Positions 1 through 8,334 of a stretch of DNA of 32,303 nucleotides are shown here, piece by piece. The stretch is taken from NCBI GenBank assembly GCA_030612705.1, contig JAUWNI010000036.1, positions 1 through 32,303 on the forward strand, read 5' to 3'. The first letter of the stretch is position 1, and each line of letters begins with the position of its first letter. The notes beneath the pieces were generated by a model. That model was not told the origin of the DNA, did no database searches, and saw only the letters and a list, made by a program, of their open reading frames with translations. Origin of the DNA: Phycisphaerae bacterium (lineage in GTDB: Bacteria > Planctomycetota > Phycisphaerae > UBA1845 > Fen-1342). The position numbers were made by a program, and so were the translations under genes.

Positions 1-100
1 GGGGTGGGGGGGGGGGGGGGCCGGCGCGGCCGCGGCCGCGCGGGGTGGGGGGGGGGTGGGGGGGGGGGCGGCGCGGGCGGCGGCGGGGGGGGCCCCCCCG
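1..100. other. G/C-only low-complexity contig end, probable artefact
   Basis: These bases are almost entirely runs of G with short CG-rich blocks and a few T, then change abruptly at about position 100 into ordinary mixed sequence. Nothing else in the window looks like this. Poly-G runs at a contig edge are typical of sequencing or assembly error, so I would not annotate biology here. A genuine G-quadruplex-rich region cannot be excluded from sequence alone. Confidence 0.7.
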
Positions 101-158
101 CTACCCGCAAATCGAGGTGTGACGGAGCACTAGTTCGCAAACCCGTTCGACCGCTCGT

Positions 159-186
159 TTGTTAGCTCGGCCGGTACGCGTATAAT
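159..186 (+). promoter_or_regulatory. Candidate sigma70-type promoter for gspE
   Basis: A perfect TATAAT lies at 181-186, with TTGTTA (4 of 6 to TTGACA) at 159-164 and a 16-bp spacer. The gspE ribosome binding site AGGAG (203-207) and ATG (215) follow at once, giving a short leader. The -10 box is exact and the -35 box is weak. Promoter consensus in this phylum is not well established, so this is a pattern match only. Confidence 0.4.
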
Positions 187-214
187 AGGAAGCGGTTTTG
201 CCAGGAGTGCTTGC

Positions 215-1969
215 ATGCTCGAAATTGATATGCCGCCGATTTCGCAGTTGCGCGGCCGGCCGCTCGGACGCATTCTGATCAAGATGGGCAAGGTGACCCG
301 CGCCCAGGTTTCCGAAGCGCTCGATCTCCAGAAGAAAAAACGCGGCCCGCTCGGCCAACTCCTGATCGAACTCGGCTTCGTCGAGGAAAGAGACGTGCAC
401 CTGGCCCTGGCCGCCCAGGTCGGAATGGAATCGATCACGCTCGCCAACATCGACATCGACCAGAACGTGATCGACCTGCTGCCGTCGCAGATGGCCCATT
501 CCTACCGCATCGTGCCCACCGAGTATGACCGTGAATCGAACACGCTCGGCGTCGCGCTGGCCAGCCCGGATAACTTTCATGCGACCGACGACCTCAAAAC
601 GTTGATGGGCTTCAACGTCGTGGCCCGGATCACCACGCATGAGGATATGACCGAGGCCCTCAACCGCTTCTACCCCGAAGAGGAAGCCGACACCATCAAC
701 GAACTGATCAGCGAGATCGGCGAGGATAGCGACCTGGCCAAATTCAAGGACCGGGGCGAGTCGATCGACCTCGACGACCTCAAGGAGATGGCTCAGAGCA
801 ACCCGGTCAAGAAACTCGTCAACCTCGTCCTGCTCCAGGCAATCCGCGACTCGGCCTCGGACGTCCACTTCGAGCCGTTCGAAGACGAATTCAAAATGCG
901 CTACCGCATCGACGGCATCCTGTTCGAAATGGTCCCGCCGCCCAAATACGTCGCCATGGCGATCGCCTCGCGTATCAAAGTCATGGCAAACCTCGATATC
1001 GCCGAGCGACGCGTCCCACAGGACGGCCGCATCGAGCTGATTGTCGAAGGTCGGCCGGTAGACCTGCGCGTCAGCGTCTTGCCGACGATGTTCGGCGAGA
1101 GTGTAGTGCTGCGCGTACTCGACCGGGCCCAGGTAAACCTCGACCTCGAGCAGCTCGGCTTCCGTGAGGAAGAGTTGAACGTCGTCCGCCAACTGATCAA
1201 AAAGCCACACGGAATCATCATCGTAACCGGTCCCACCGGCTCCGGAAAGACGACCACGCTGTACTCTGCGTTGCGCGAACTCAACACGCCTGAGGTGAAG
1301 ATTCTGACCAGCGAAGACCCGGTCGAGTACGACCTCGACGGGATGATTCAGGTGCAAATCAAGGCTGACATTGGACTTACGTTCGCACGCTGTTTGCGCA
1401 GCTTTCTTCGGCAAGACCCGGACATCATCCTGGTGGGCGAGATTCGAGACCTCGAAACGGCGCAAATCTCTGTGCAATCGTCACTTACGGGCCACTTGGT
1501 GTTCTCCACACTTCACACCAACGATGCGCCAAGCTCGATCGCCCGGCTGCTCGACCTTGGACTCGAACCGTTCCTGGTGACCGCGACGCTGGAAGCCATT
1601 GTTGCACAACGACTTGTGCGACGAATCTGCCTGAACTGCAAGGAGGAGTATGAGCCCAGCGAGTCACAGTTGATGGAAATAGGGCTCATGCCCGAGGATG
1701 TCACCGGCCGGGTGTTCTACTACGGCAAGGGATGCGACTATTGCAACAACACCGGCTACAAAGGTCGTCAGGCGTTGTACGAACTGATGCTGATGGACGA
1801 CGAGCAGCGCGAGTTGATCATGAAGAACGCCTCGACGAACGTTCTGCGGTCCGAGGCACGCAAGCGTGGGATGCGAACACTGCGTGAGACGGGATTGCTG
1901 GCGATTTACGACGGAGTCACGTCGATCGACGAGGTTGTGCGCGAGACACTCGGGGAGGAGGCGGAATAA
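215..1969 (+). CDS. gspE: GspE/PilB-type assembly ATPase
   Basis: This is the cytoplasmic hexameric ATPase that powers pseudopilus or pilus assembly. The 584 residues begin with an MshEN-type N-terminal domain (about 10-165), followed by the secretion ATPase core. Visible motifs are Walker A GPTGSGKTT at 339-347, the Asp box SEDPVEY at 366-372, Walker B DPDIILVGEIRD at 401-412 and the His box GHLVFSTLHT at 426-435. A zinc-binding tetracysteine (C472, C475, C507, C510) is typical of GspE/PilB and absent from PilT. Length is normal for the family. The ATG has AGGAG seven bases upstream. It is the first gene of a run ordered E-F-G-G-G-H-I-J-K, which favours GspE over PilB, although the two cannot be cleanly separated by sequence alone. 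Confidence 0.95.
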   Translation: MLEIDMPPISQLRGRPLGRILIKMGKVTRAQVSEALDLQKKKRGPLGQLLIELGFVEERDVHLALAAQVGMESITLANIDIDQNVIDLLPSQMAHSYRIVPTEYDRESNTLGVALASPDNFHATDDLKTLMGFNVVARITTHEDMTEALNRFYPEEEADTINELISEIGEDSDLAKFKDRGESIDLDDLKEMAQSNPVKKLVNLVLLQAIRDSASDVHFEPFEDEFKMRYRIDGILFEMVPPPKYVAMAIASRIKVMANLDIAERRVPQDGRIELIVEGRPVDLRVSVLPTMFGESVVLRVLDRAQVNLDLEQLGFREEELNVVRQLIKKPHGIIIVTGPTGSGKTTTLYSALRELNTPEVKILTSEDPVEYDLDGMIQVQIKADIGLTFARCLRSFLRQDPDIILVGEIRDLETAQISVQSSLTGHLVFSTLHTNDAPSSIARLLDLGLEPFLVTATLEAIVAQRLVRRICLNCKEEYEPSESQLMEIGLMPEDVTGRVFYYGKGCDYCNNTGYKGRQALYELMLMDDEQRELIMKNASTNVLRSEARKRGMRTLRETGLLAIYDGVTSIDEVVRETLGEEAE

Positions 1970-2072
1970 CATTATCGGACTATACACGAACTCGACGAAT
2001 GTGCCACGTTCGCGGTTTCACTCTACTTGCATCGCTTCCTGGAAACACCCGTCCGATAGTGATAGACTTGGA

Positions 2073-2101
2073 TTGTCGAGCCACTTGGTATCGCGAATAA
2101 T
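2073..2101 (+). promoter_or_regulatory. Candidate promoter ahead of gspF
   Basis: The 232-bp gap after gspE is the largest within the first five genes. It holds TTGTCG (2073-2078, 4 of 6) and AATAAT (2096-2101, 5 of 6) separated by 17 bp. This could give gspF and the pseudopilins extra expression relative to gspE. Both boxes are imperfect, so this is a weak pattern match. Confidence 0.28.
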
Positions 2102-2201
2102 GTCTGTGGTTCGTCGGTCGGGTTCGCGCGCGGGGTGCGCGGGAGAAAGAGCGGCCGACGCGTTTTGAGCGGCGGAGATAGTAACGGCGGGAGGCCTTCT
2201 G

Positions 2202-3467
2202 ATGGCGGTATTTTCATACCAGGCGCTGAACTCCTCGGGGCAGGAAGTCAAGGACGAGGTCGAGGCCCCGAGCAAGGAGGAAGCGGTCGCCAAGGTTCGC
2301 AGTCTCGGGTATTTCCCCACCAAGGTGATCGAAAAGGCCGGCAAGAAGAGACTTGCCGCCAAGCGGGAGGCTGCCGGGGGCAAGAAACGCAAAGCGGCCG
2401 GCACGGGCTTGGGGTGGGTCTCCACCAAGGTTTTGACGCAGTTCACCCGGCAGTTGTCGACGCTCCAGGACGCGGGTCTGCCCATCCTGCGCAGCATCAA
2501 GATCCTCGAGCAGCAACAAAAGCCCGGCATGCTCAAGAACTCGCTCAAGCAGGTCGGCGAGGATGTCGAGGGCGGGGCGACGCTCTCCGAGGCGATGGCC
2601 CGGCACACCAAGGTCTTCAACAAGCTCTACAGCAACATGGTCGCCGCCGGAGAGGCCGGCGGTGTGCTCGACGTCATTCTTCAACGATTGGCCGAGTTTC
2701 TCGAAAAGGCCCAGAAATTGCGCAGCAAGGTGATCGGCGCAATGATCTACCCGGCGGTGGTCATCACCATCGCGTCGGTCATCACGCTGTTGATTGTTCT
2801 CTTTCTCGTCCCGCAGTTCCGGACCGTCTTTCTTGACTTCGGCGTCAAGGACATGCCCGCGATGACAGAAACGCTGATCAAGATTTCCGATTGGCTGATC
2901 AGCGGTTCGCCGCCCGGCTGGCTCGTGATTATCCTCGCCCCGGCGATCGTGTACGGCATTTACAAGCTGATTCGCCAGGCCTACGTGGGCCGCTACGTGC
3001 TGGATTCGATTGCACTGAAAATCCCCGTCATGGGGCAGATCGTCTCCAAATCCGGTATCGCCCGCTTCACACGGACGCTCGGCACGCTGATCGCGGCCGG
3101 CGTTCCGATCCTCGAGGCGCTCAAAATCACCCGTGATACCACCGGCAACGAGGTTTACGCCAGCATGCTCGCCAAGGTGCACGACTCGATTCGCGAGGGC
3201 GACTCGTTTGCCAACCCGCTGCGGGCCTCCAAGTGCGTCGACTCGATCGTGGTAAACATGGTCGACGTCGGCGAGGAGACCGGCGAACTCGACAAGATGC
3301 TCTACAAAGTCGCGGATAACTACGACGACGAGGTCGATACGCTGGTCGCCTCGCTGGTCAGCCTGCTCGAGCCGATCATGGTCGTCGTGCTCGGCGGCAT
3401 CGTCGGCTTTATCGTTGTTTCCTTGTACCTGCCGATGATCCACCTGATCCAGGGCCTGACGCAGTAG
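2202..3467 (+). CDS. gspF: GspF/PilC-type inner-membrane platform protein
   Basis: This polytopic inner-membrane protein forms the platform on which GspE acts to extrude pseudopilin subunits. The 421 residues carry two T2SSF domains, at about 78-201 and 283-405. The domains share the family motif, seen as LSTLQDAGLPILRSI in the first and LGTLIAAGVPILEAL in the second. Membrane segments lie at about 182-204, 238-256 and 383-410. Residues 45-70 form a Lys/Arg/Gly-rich linker, which is longer and more basic than usual. The ATG at 2202 follows GGGAGG (2189-2194) by seven bases. Length is typical (about 400). The gene sits between gspE and the pseudopilins, as expected for this system. Confidence 0.95.
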   Translation: MAVFSYQALNSSGQEVKDEVEAPSKEEAVAKVRSLGYFPTKVIEKAGKKRLAAKREAAGGKKRKAAGTGLGWVSTKVLTQFTRQLSTLQDAGLPILRSIKILEQQQKPGMLKNSLKQVGEDVEGGATLSEAMARHTKVFNKLYSNMVAAGEAGGVLDVILQRLAEFLEKAQKLRSKVIGAMIYPAVVITIASVITLLIVLFLVPQFRTVFLDFGVKDMPAMTETLIKISDWLISGSPPGWLVIILAPAIVYGIYKLIRQAYVGRYVLDSIALKIPVMGQIVSKSGIARFTRTLGTLIAAGVPILEALKITRDTTGNEVYASMLAKVHDSIREGDSFANPLRASKCVDSIVVNMVDVGEETGELDKMLYKVADNYDDEVDTLVASLVSLLEPIMVVVLGGIVGFIVVSLYLPMIHLIQGLTQ

Positions 3468-3506
3468 GATGGCTCGATGACGTGGCGGCAACCAAGAGGT
3501 GAATTC

Positions 3507-4535
3507 ATGCACAATATTAAATCCCGCGGCCGGCCGGGTTTTACGCTGGTCGAGTTAATGACCGTAATCGCAATCATCGTTTTGCTGATCTCGATTCTGA
3601 TCCCGGCGCTCTCCTCGGCCCGCACCCAGGCCAAGAAGAGTTCCACCGCCGGGCTGCTCAGCGCCGTCGACCGCGGCTGCGAAATGTTCCAGGTCGACTT
3701 CAAGCGCTATCCGCAGTCGCGCGGGTATAACCCGTTCGAACCCCAGGGTGACAACATCCTGTTAATGGGTGCCCAGTGGCTCGGGTTGCAGCTAGTCGGC
3801 CCCGACAGCCGCGGTATCGTCGATTGGCGGGATCTGCGGAACGACACCAATGACGACCGGGTCATCGACGAAAACGATTGGCTCGAATGGTACGCACTGA
3901 ATCCAGCGAATCCCTCGCGTGAATACACGCGCATGGGGCCTTACGCCAGCGTCGAGGGCAACGCCGTCCAGTCGCTCGTGACGTACCCCAACGTCAAGTC
4001 CGACGTCGGAGACTGGCCGGTCGAGTTGTCGGACGGAACGAGCGATTGGAACAACGAGCGGATACCGTTCTTCATCGACGCCTTTAGTAACCCCGTGCTT
4101 TACTACCGGGCCAATCCGAAGGTCGACGAGCCATTCACGACCGGCACGCCGGGCAGCGATTTCGTCGTCGGACGCTACGACCAGGCCGACAACGCGTACA
4201 TCACGGGTTCATCCGGTGCAAAAGGACGCTATCCCTCGATCAACACCGTGGGCTGGGATATCTCCGGCGTCGGGTATACCGGCAATTTCGCGCACGACCT
4301 CGGCGACCTCGACAACGACGGCAACGCCGATTATGTGGTCGATCAATTGACCTTCCCGTCACCGAAGACGTTCGCCGCCTTCGTCTGCGACGGAAACATC
4401 TTCGACACCACGGAGCACAACGGCCAAGGCCGCTTGTGGCCGTATAAGCCCGACTCGTACCTGCTGATCTCGGCGGGCGAGGACGGGGTCTACGGCACGA
4501 TGGACGACCTCACCAACTTCAGGACCTCGAATTGA
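3507..4535 (+). CDS. gspG: GspG-like major pseudopilin 1
   Basis: This is a prepilin with a type III signal. An 11-residue leader ends in Gly, followed by FTLVELMTV with Glu at +5 and a hydrophobic helix (residues 12-36). The C-terminal loop ISAGEDGVYGTMDDL (D326, D333, D334) matches the calcium-binding end of GspG pseudopilins. At 342 residues it is about twice the size of classical GspG. The extra part contains an EF-hand-like stretch DLDNDGNAD (267-275) and another acidic loop DTNDDRVIDEND. I chose ATG 3507 because AGAGG (3495-3499) precedes it by seven bases and it gives a short leader; ATG 3477 is an in-frame alternative. It probably forms the pseudopilus shaft together with one or both of the next two proteins. 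Confidence 0.9.
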   Translation: MHNIKSRGRPGFTLVELMTVIAIIVLLISILIPALSSARTQAKKSSTAGLLSAVDRGCEMFQVDFKRYPQSRGYNPFEPQGDNILLMGAQWLGLQLVGPDSRGIVDWRDLRNDTNDDRVIDENDWLEWYALNPANPSREYTRMGPYASVEGNAVQSLVTYPNVKSDVGDWPVELSDGTSDWNNERIPFFIDAFSNPVLYYRANPKVDEPFTTGTPGSDFVVGRYDQADNAYITGSSGAKGRYPSINTVGWDISGVGYTGNFAHDLGDLDNDGNADYVVDQLTFPSPKTFAAFVCDGNIFDTTEHNGQGRLWPYKPDSYLLISAGEDGVYGTMDDLTNFRTSN

Positions 4536-4585
4536 CCCGCTCAGCCGTCGCCGCCCGAGCGCGTCGGCGACAGGAGACGCCAGCA

Positions 4586-5698
4586 ATGAAACGCAGATCA
4601 TTCCAAAAAAACACGCGACAGACCGCGGCGGTCGGCTTTTCGCTGGTCGAGTTGCTCACCGTCATCGCCATCATCGTACTCCTGATCGGGATATTGGTGC
4701 CGGCGGTCAACATGGTCCGCCAGAAAGCCAAAATCACGGCGACCAGGGCGACGATCGGAGCGCTCTCGACCGGGCTCGACATGTTTCGGGCCGACCAACA
4801 GATCGGCGGCGCGTATCCGCCGTCGGCGTCGGACCTGATCGGCGGTAACGAATTGTTATACCAGGTGTGGAGCCCCTACGGTAATCTCCAGGGTGGCCCG
4901 ATGCGCCTGATAGATATTTCGGGCGCCGGTCTACTGGTTTGGGCGCTCGCCGGTGCGGATCTACTCGGTTCGCCGGGCTTTCGCACGTTCCGAGACGACA
5001 GTACTTATTGGGCGGATGACACCGACAACCGGGTGAACGGGCTTGCCGATTCCGGAGCGTACGCCTTGGTGGCAGCGACGCACGAGCCGTTGCGCCCGCG
5101 CGTAAGCCCGTTTATCGATTTGAGCAAGGTAACGGTGACGAAGTGGAATCCTAACGCCCAGATAGTCGGCGGCGGGATGGGCAGCTTTGAGATTCCGGTT
5201 GAAGACGAAGCAACCGAGGCGCTCGGTGGACAGCCCGAGCGTCGTAATTATCCCATGTTTCTGGACGAGTTTGGCGGACCACTTCTTTACTGGCGAGCCG
5301 ATCCGGCTGGATTAAAGGTTGCGGACCGATCACCCACGGATGACGATGTGAGCGGGACCAACCGAAATCGGCGCGGCGTATACCACTTCCGCGACAACGA
5401 CGATTTGCTGAACTGCTTGGACAGCAACAAACATCCGTTGCAACTGTCGGCCGGCAACAATGTACACCGTCTGGATTTCGGTTATCCCGCTCCGTACATT
5501 CCGGCCGACATAGACCCCGAGACCCAGGGGCAAAATTTTCCGTTGTACATCCGCAACAAGAGTATCGAGGCGAAAGTCGCGTCGCAGAAAACCGATTCAT
5601 ACATGCTGATTAGTGCCGGGCCGGACGGTATCTACGGGACGGCGGACGATGTTGCCAACTTTGACCACAACGGTGCCGAGCTCACCAACCCGAATTGA
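4586..5698 (+). CDS. gspG: GspG-like major pseudopilin 2
   Basis: This is a second GspG-like prepilin of 370 residues. A basic 17-residue leader ends in Gly, followed by FSLVELLTV and a hydrophobic helix nearly identical in style to the preceding protein. The C-terminal loop ISAGPDGIYGTADDV (D347, D354, D355) is again the GspG calcium-loop signature, so the two genes look like diverged duplicates. The ATG at 4586 has AGGAGA (4572-4577) eight bases upstream. An upstream in-frame TTG overlapping the previous stop is less likely. The middle region is long, variable and of unknown fold. Which of the two copies is the main shaft subunit cannot be told. Confidence 0.9.
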   Translation: MKRRSFQKNTRQTAAVGFSLVELLTVIAIIVLLIGILVPAVNMVRQKAKITATRATIGALSTGLDMFRADQQIGGAYPPSASDLIGGNELLYQVWSPYGNLQGGPMRLIDISGAGLLVWALAGADLLGSPGFRTFRDDSTYWADDTDNRVNGLADSGAYALVAATHEPLRPRVSPFIDLSKVTVTKWNPNAQIVGGGMGSFEIPVEDEATEALGGQPERRNYPMFLDEFGGPLLYWRADPAGLKVADRSPTDDDVSGTNRNRRGVYHFRDNDDLLNCLDSNKHPLQLSAGNNVHRLDFGYPAPYIPADIDPETQGQNFPLYIRNKSIEAKVASQKTDSYMLISAGPDGIYGTADDVANFDHNGAELTNPN

Positions 5699-5707
5699 GA
5701 AGGACTT

Positions 5708-6724
5708 ATGCCGCACTCGTTTATACTCCGGCGCACACCTCGCTCGATCGGCTTTACGATGATCGAGCTGTTGGTCGTGATGGTGGTCCTGGGGTTGCTG
5801 ATCTCGCTGGTCACCGCGGTTGCCGGCAAGGCGATCCGCCAGCAGAAGGTCCGCAACACGCAGCAAATCATGCAGAACGTGACGCTGGCGCTCCAGCAAT
5901 TCGCCGCCGAAGACCCGCTCCAGGCCAAGTATGGCCGGAAGGGCAGCGAGATGTTCGGCACGTGCCCGCCGTACCAGCTTGCCGACCCGGACAACAACGA
6001 CAGCGTGTGTTACGCCGTGGAACCTCATCTGACGGGACCAGACCCGTATACGCCGCCGGATACGCTTGTCGAGCGGTTATGGCGTGACCTGGGCAATCGT
6101 GTGGCCCCGGAGGACAACTGGGTCGTTATCAACACGCCGGCGGGTACGCCTGATCCCGACGGCTACGACGATTCGCGAGCGCTGTACACGTATTTCAGAG
6201 TATTCAGCCCCGAGTCGTTGAACCTGATCCCTGAGGCGTCGATAAAGCCGCTCTATCCGCAGTTGCAGGCGGACGGTCGCAGCTACGTCAACAGCCGGGG
6301 CGCTGGAGCATCGCAAGGCACGGACGGCGCGGAGGACATCCTCACGATACACGATGCCTGGGGCGTGCCGCTGGATTACATGATGTATGTGAAGGTGGAG
6401 TGGATGCTGCCAACGGGCGGCACTGCCGCGCGCTTCGTGGTCACCGAGCGCAAGCCCGTGCTCCGCTCGCTCGGCATCAAGCGCGAGGTCTACGACGCGG
6501 AAGTAAAAGCGGTGGACAACCCCACGGAGCGGGTTTTCGATTCGTCGAAGTGGCTCTTCAGCGAGCAGTTGTCCAGCCCCCTGGCCAAGTTGACCGACGG
6601 CCCCGATTATCGACAAGGAATCCTGGATAGGGGTCAGGCGTCGAGAGCCAACGGCTGGGTCCGCGTGGTCGGGGCGGCCGAGAGCTATGCATATCTCCCC
6701 GACGGCGATGTTGAGGAGCCCTGA
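5708..6724 (+). CDS. GspG-like pseudopilin 3
   Basis: This 338-residue prepilin has a 15-residue leader ending in Gly, then FTMIELLVVMVVLGLLI with Glu at +5 (residue 20). The helix continues into a KIRQ-type amphipathic segment (AIRQQKVRNTQQIMQNV) like GspG. The C-terminal SAGxDGxYGTxDD loop of the two preceding proteins is absent, so it may be a specialised or minor subunit. AAGGA (5700-5704) lies just before the ATG, and only nine bases separate it from the previous stop, so translation is probably coupled. The start of the soluble part is acidic and Pro/Asp-rich. Confidence 0.85.
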   Translation: MPHSFILRRTPRSIGFTMIELLVVMVVLGLLISLVTAVAGKAIRQQKVRNTQQIMQNVTLALQQFAAEDPLQAKYGRKGSEMFGTCPPYQLADPDNNDSVCYAVEPHLTGPDPYTPPDTLVERLWRDLGNRVAPEDNWVVINTPAGTPDPDGYDDSRALYTYFRVFSPESLNLIPEASIKPLYPQLQADGRSYVNSRGAGASQGTDGAEDILTIHDAWGVPLDYMMYVKVEWMLPTGGTAARFVVTERKPVLRSLGIKREVYDAEVKAVDNPTERVFDSSKWLFSEQLSSPLAKLTDGPDYRQGILDRGQASRANGWVRVVGAAESYAYLPDGDVEEP

Positions 6725-6856
6725 CCCCCCGCGGACAATTGGGGGAAACGTACAATTCGAACGTGCGAGCCCGCGGGCCCGCGAGTCTTTCGAGTTATCA
6801 GTACCGTAGCGGCAAAGTGACGTGGAGAAGTATTTTGCAGCAGCTTGGCAGTCCAA

Positions 6857-6965
6857 CTAGTACCCTGTCCACCCTAAAATGTTGGGTGGCTTGGGCGTCC
6901 CGCCCGAGCTTTCCACAGGCGAGACGCCTGTGCCACCCGACATTGTGCACGGGACGGGGTACTAG
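6857..6965. repeat. TIR element with CTAGTACCC ends
   Basis: The left end CTAGTACCCTGTCC (6857-6870) is repeated inverted at the right end (6952-6965) with 13 of 14 positions matching. Inside is the palindrome ACAGGCG-aga-CGCCTGT (6915-6931) and a second inner inverted match around TGGGTGG. The size (109 bp), terminal inverted repeats and lack of coding content fit a MITE-like non-autonomous element. No clear target duplication was seen. Confidence 0.6.
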
Positions 6966-7075
6966 CAGACGCACCGGACAACGGGTGCCACCGGAGGCTC
7001 GTCCGCCGATGCCGACACGGACAGGCATGTCCGGGTTCAGCGTTCCGGCAGTCCCGGAGGGACGCAAGACAGTAG

Positions 7076-7095
7076 CCCAGGGCGTGAGCCCTGGG
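7076..7095. repeat. REP-like palindrome CCCAGGGC/GCCCTGGG
   Basis: This is a perfect 8-bp stem with a GTGA loop, within the repeat-rich gap before gspH. Nearby at 7112-7136 is a related palindrome around GCCCCGGAGGGGC. Neither is followed by a T run, so an intrinsic terminator is unlikely. Confidence 0.6.
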
Positions 7096-7204
7096 TTGAG
7101 GGGGCACTGTGTGTCGCAAGCCCCGGAGGGGCGACAGAAACGCGATACACGTCTGGAACTCTCTGTCGCCCTTCCAGGGCTTTCGTCACCGGTCGTCACA
7201 CTTT

Positions 7205-7224
7205 CCGGGGGCTCGCGCCCCCGG
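7205..7224. repeat. REP-like palindrome CCGGGGGC/GCCCCCGG
   Basis: This is a perfect 8-bp G/C stem with a TCGC tetraloop. It belongs to the same cluster of hairpin-forming intergenic repeats and has no T run after it. Confidence 0.6.
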
Positions 7225-7258
7225 CTATTAACTGCCGCCCCTCACGGGGCTGCGACGC

Positions 7259-7393
7259 TAACAGTCCGACGTAAGAGCGATGTAGCGTCCGGCCTCCGTG
7301 CCGGACGCAGGATGACAACCGCGTTCGACGGCCGACACGGGGGTCGGCCGCTACGATCTCCGGGCACTGCCTGGCTTTGCGGCGGATTGCTGA
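7259..7393. repeat. Type I TIR element, copy 1 (abuts gspH)
   Basis: The left end TAACAGTCCGACGTAAG and right end TTTGCGGCGGATTGCT are degenerate versions of the terminal inverted repeat AGTCCGCCGCAAAAGTC, seen intact at 20827-20969 and 27131-27278. Internally it has a 9-bp stem GCGTCCGGC/GCCGGACGC (7285-7308) and an 8-bp stem CGGCCGAC/GTCGGCCG (7329-7350) next to GTAGC/GCTAC boxes. The element ends two bases before the gspH ATG. Confidence 0.65.
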
Positions 7394-7395
7394 AT

Positions 7396-8334
7396 ATGTA
7401 CGCGGACAAGCCGGCCGCGACCCGTGCCCAACGCGCGTTCACCATCGTCGAGATGATGGTCGTCATCGGTATCATCGCGCTGGTCCTGGCGTTCGGCGTG
7501 CCGGCGTTTAACAGCATGGCGGTGCAGCAGCGGCTGAGTAAGACGCGGCAGTTGCTCAACGGCACGCTGCTGCGCACGCACGTCGTCTCCGTCTCCGACC
7601 AGACGCAGACCGCTGTCCGGCTCTGTCCCGCCGACTGGCTCCTCCACGAGGACGCCGCCATGGGGCCGATCGCGGGCCGACAGATTATGACGACGTACAG
7701 CTATGTCTCGACATCCGCGGCGAATCCGAGCAACCCCACGCAAGTCTTGCTCGACGATCGCTTCGAGCGGATCGCGGACGGGCCGACGCAGTTGCTCCCG
7801 CCCGCGACCTGGATCGCACCGAGCGAAGCGCTGGACGACATTCGTAAGATTCCGATTATCGAGGGATGGGGTAATGACTACATCGGTGACTACGTGCTCG
7901 ACGGGACCATCGGCGAGTTCGATTTGAACGCCGATGACCGCAAAAACCCCGGCGAGGAGGTGCTCGACGCCGACGATTTCCTGATCGTCTTCGATCCCGA
8001 GACCGGCGTGCGTGGCAGCCAGCGGCGGCAGCCGTGGCGACTGCTCGCGTTCGATCCCCGGGAAGAAGGAGATGCAGCGACGGCGCAGCTCGAAACCGAC
8101 GGTGAGCGCGATTCTGGAACCGGCCAGACGATCGAACCGTTCCAGCGTTTCAATTTCACCGGGACGGTGATATATCAACGGGATGCGTTTACAGCCCTGG
8201 GGGCGGCGGCGAGCAGCCCCGACGAAATCCGTGCCCGACGCGGTGTCCTGCGGCGTTACGGACAGACGTACTACGTGGACCGCACCGGCGGCAATCTGGT
8301 CTCCGGCGGCGGTGAAGCCGTGGAGGAAGACTAG
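7396..8334 (+). CDS. gspH: GspH/FimT-like minor pseudopilin
   Basis: From ATG 7396 this is a 312-residue prepilin with a 14-residue leader ending ...AQRA, then FTIVEMMVVIGIIAL with Glu at +5. The following VPAFNSMAVQQRLSKTR and the helix continuing into an early strand are typical of GspH/FimT. The residue before the cleavage site is Ala, not the usual Gly. The soluble part has acidic loops (FDLNADDRKNPGEE, LDADD). No good ribosome binding site precedes ATG 7396; an in-frame ATG at 7312 lies inside the adjoining repeat and cannot be excluded. It ends exactly where gspI begins. It would sit near the pseudopilus tip with GspI, GspJ and GspK. Confidence 0.82.
   Translation: MYADKPAATRAQRAFTIVEMMVVIGIIALVLAFGVPAFNSMAVQQRLSKTRQLLNGTLLRTHVVSVSDQTQTAVRLCPADWLLHEDAAMGPIAGRQIMTTYSYVSTSAANPSNPTQVLLDDRFERIADGPTQLLPPATWIAPSEALDDIRKIPIIEGWGNDYIGDYVLDGTIGEFDLNADDRKNPGEEVLDADDFLIVFDPETGVRGSQRRQPWRLLAFDPREEGDAATAQLETDGERDSGTGQTIEPFQRFNFTGTVIYQRDAFTALGAAASSPDEIRARRGVLRRYGQTYYVDRTGGNLVSGGGEAVEED

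Larger units (their letters stand above)
6725..7395. other. 671-bp gene-free repeat region upstream of gspH
   Basis: The stretch is filled with palindromic repeats and no credible gene. In order it holds a 109-bp element with 14-bp inverted ends (6857-6965), hairpins at 7076-7095, 7112-7136 and 7205-7224, and a longer element (7259-7393) ending two bases before the gspH ATG. The decamer GTACAATTCG at 6750-6759 recurs at 12419-12428 ahead of gspK. An open frame continuous with gspH spans the region from TTG 6739, but its predicted peptide is the typical read-through of palindromic DNA. Confidence 0.75.

Noticed and set aside
101-1477. Long antisense open frame opposite gspE
   Set aside because: It runs in the shadow of a strongly supported gene. 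The predicted protein is rich in Arg, Asp and Val, as expected from the complement of GC-rich coding DNA, and has no motif.
1973-2057. Distant inverted repeat TATCGGAC/GTCCGATA after gspE
   Set aside because: Only 8 bp with a loop of about 70 bases and no T run; it is likely chance and not a terminator.
2214-3512. Antisense open frame opposite gspF
   Set aside because: It overlaps the whole of gspF and has an implausible Asp/His/Arg-rich composition and no start signal.
6739-7395. N-terminal extension of GspH by 219 codons
   Set aside because: The extra residues are translation of palindromic repeats, the TTG at 6739 has no ribosome binding site, and the prepilin leader would be about 230 residues. 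I keep ATG 7396, while noting in-frame ATG 7312.
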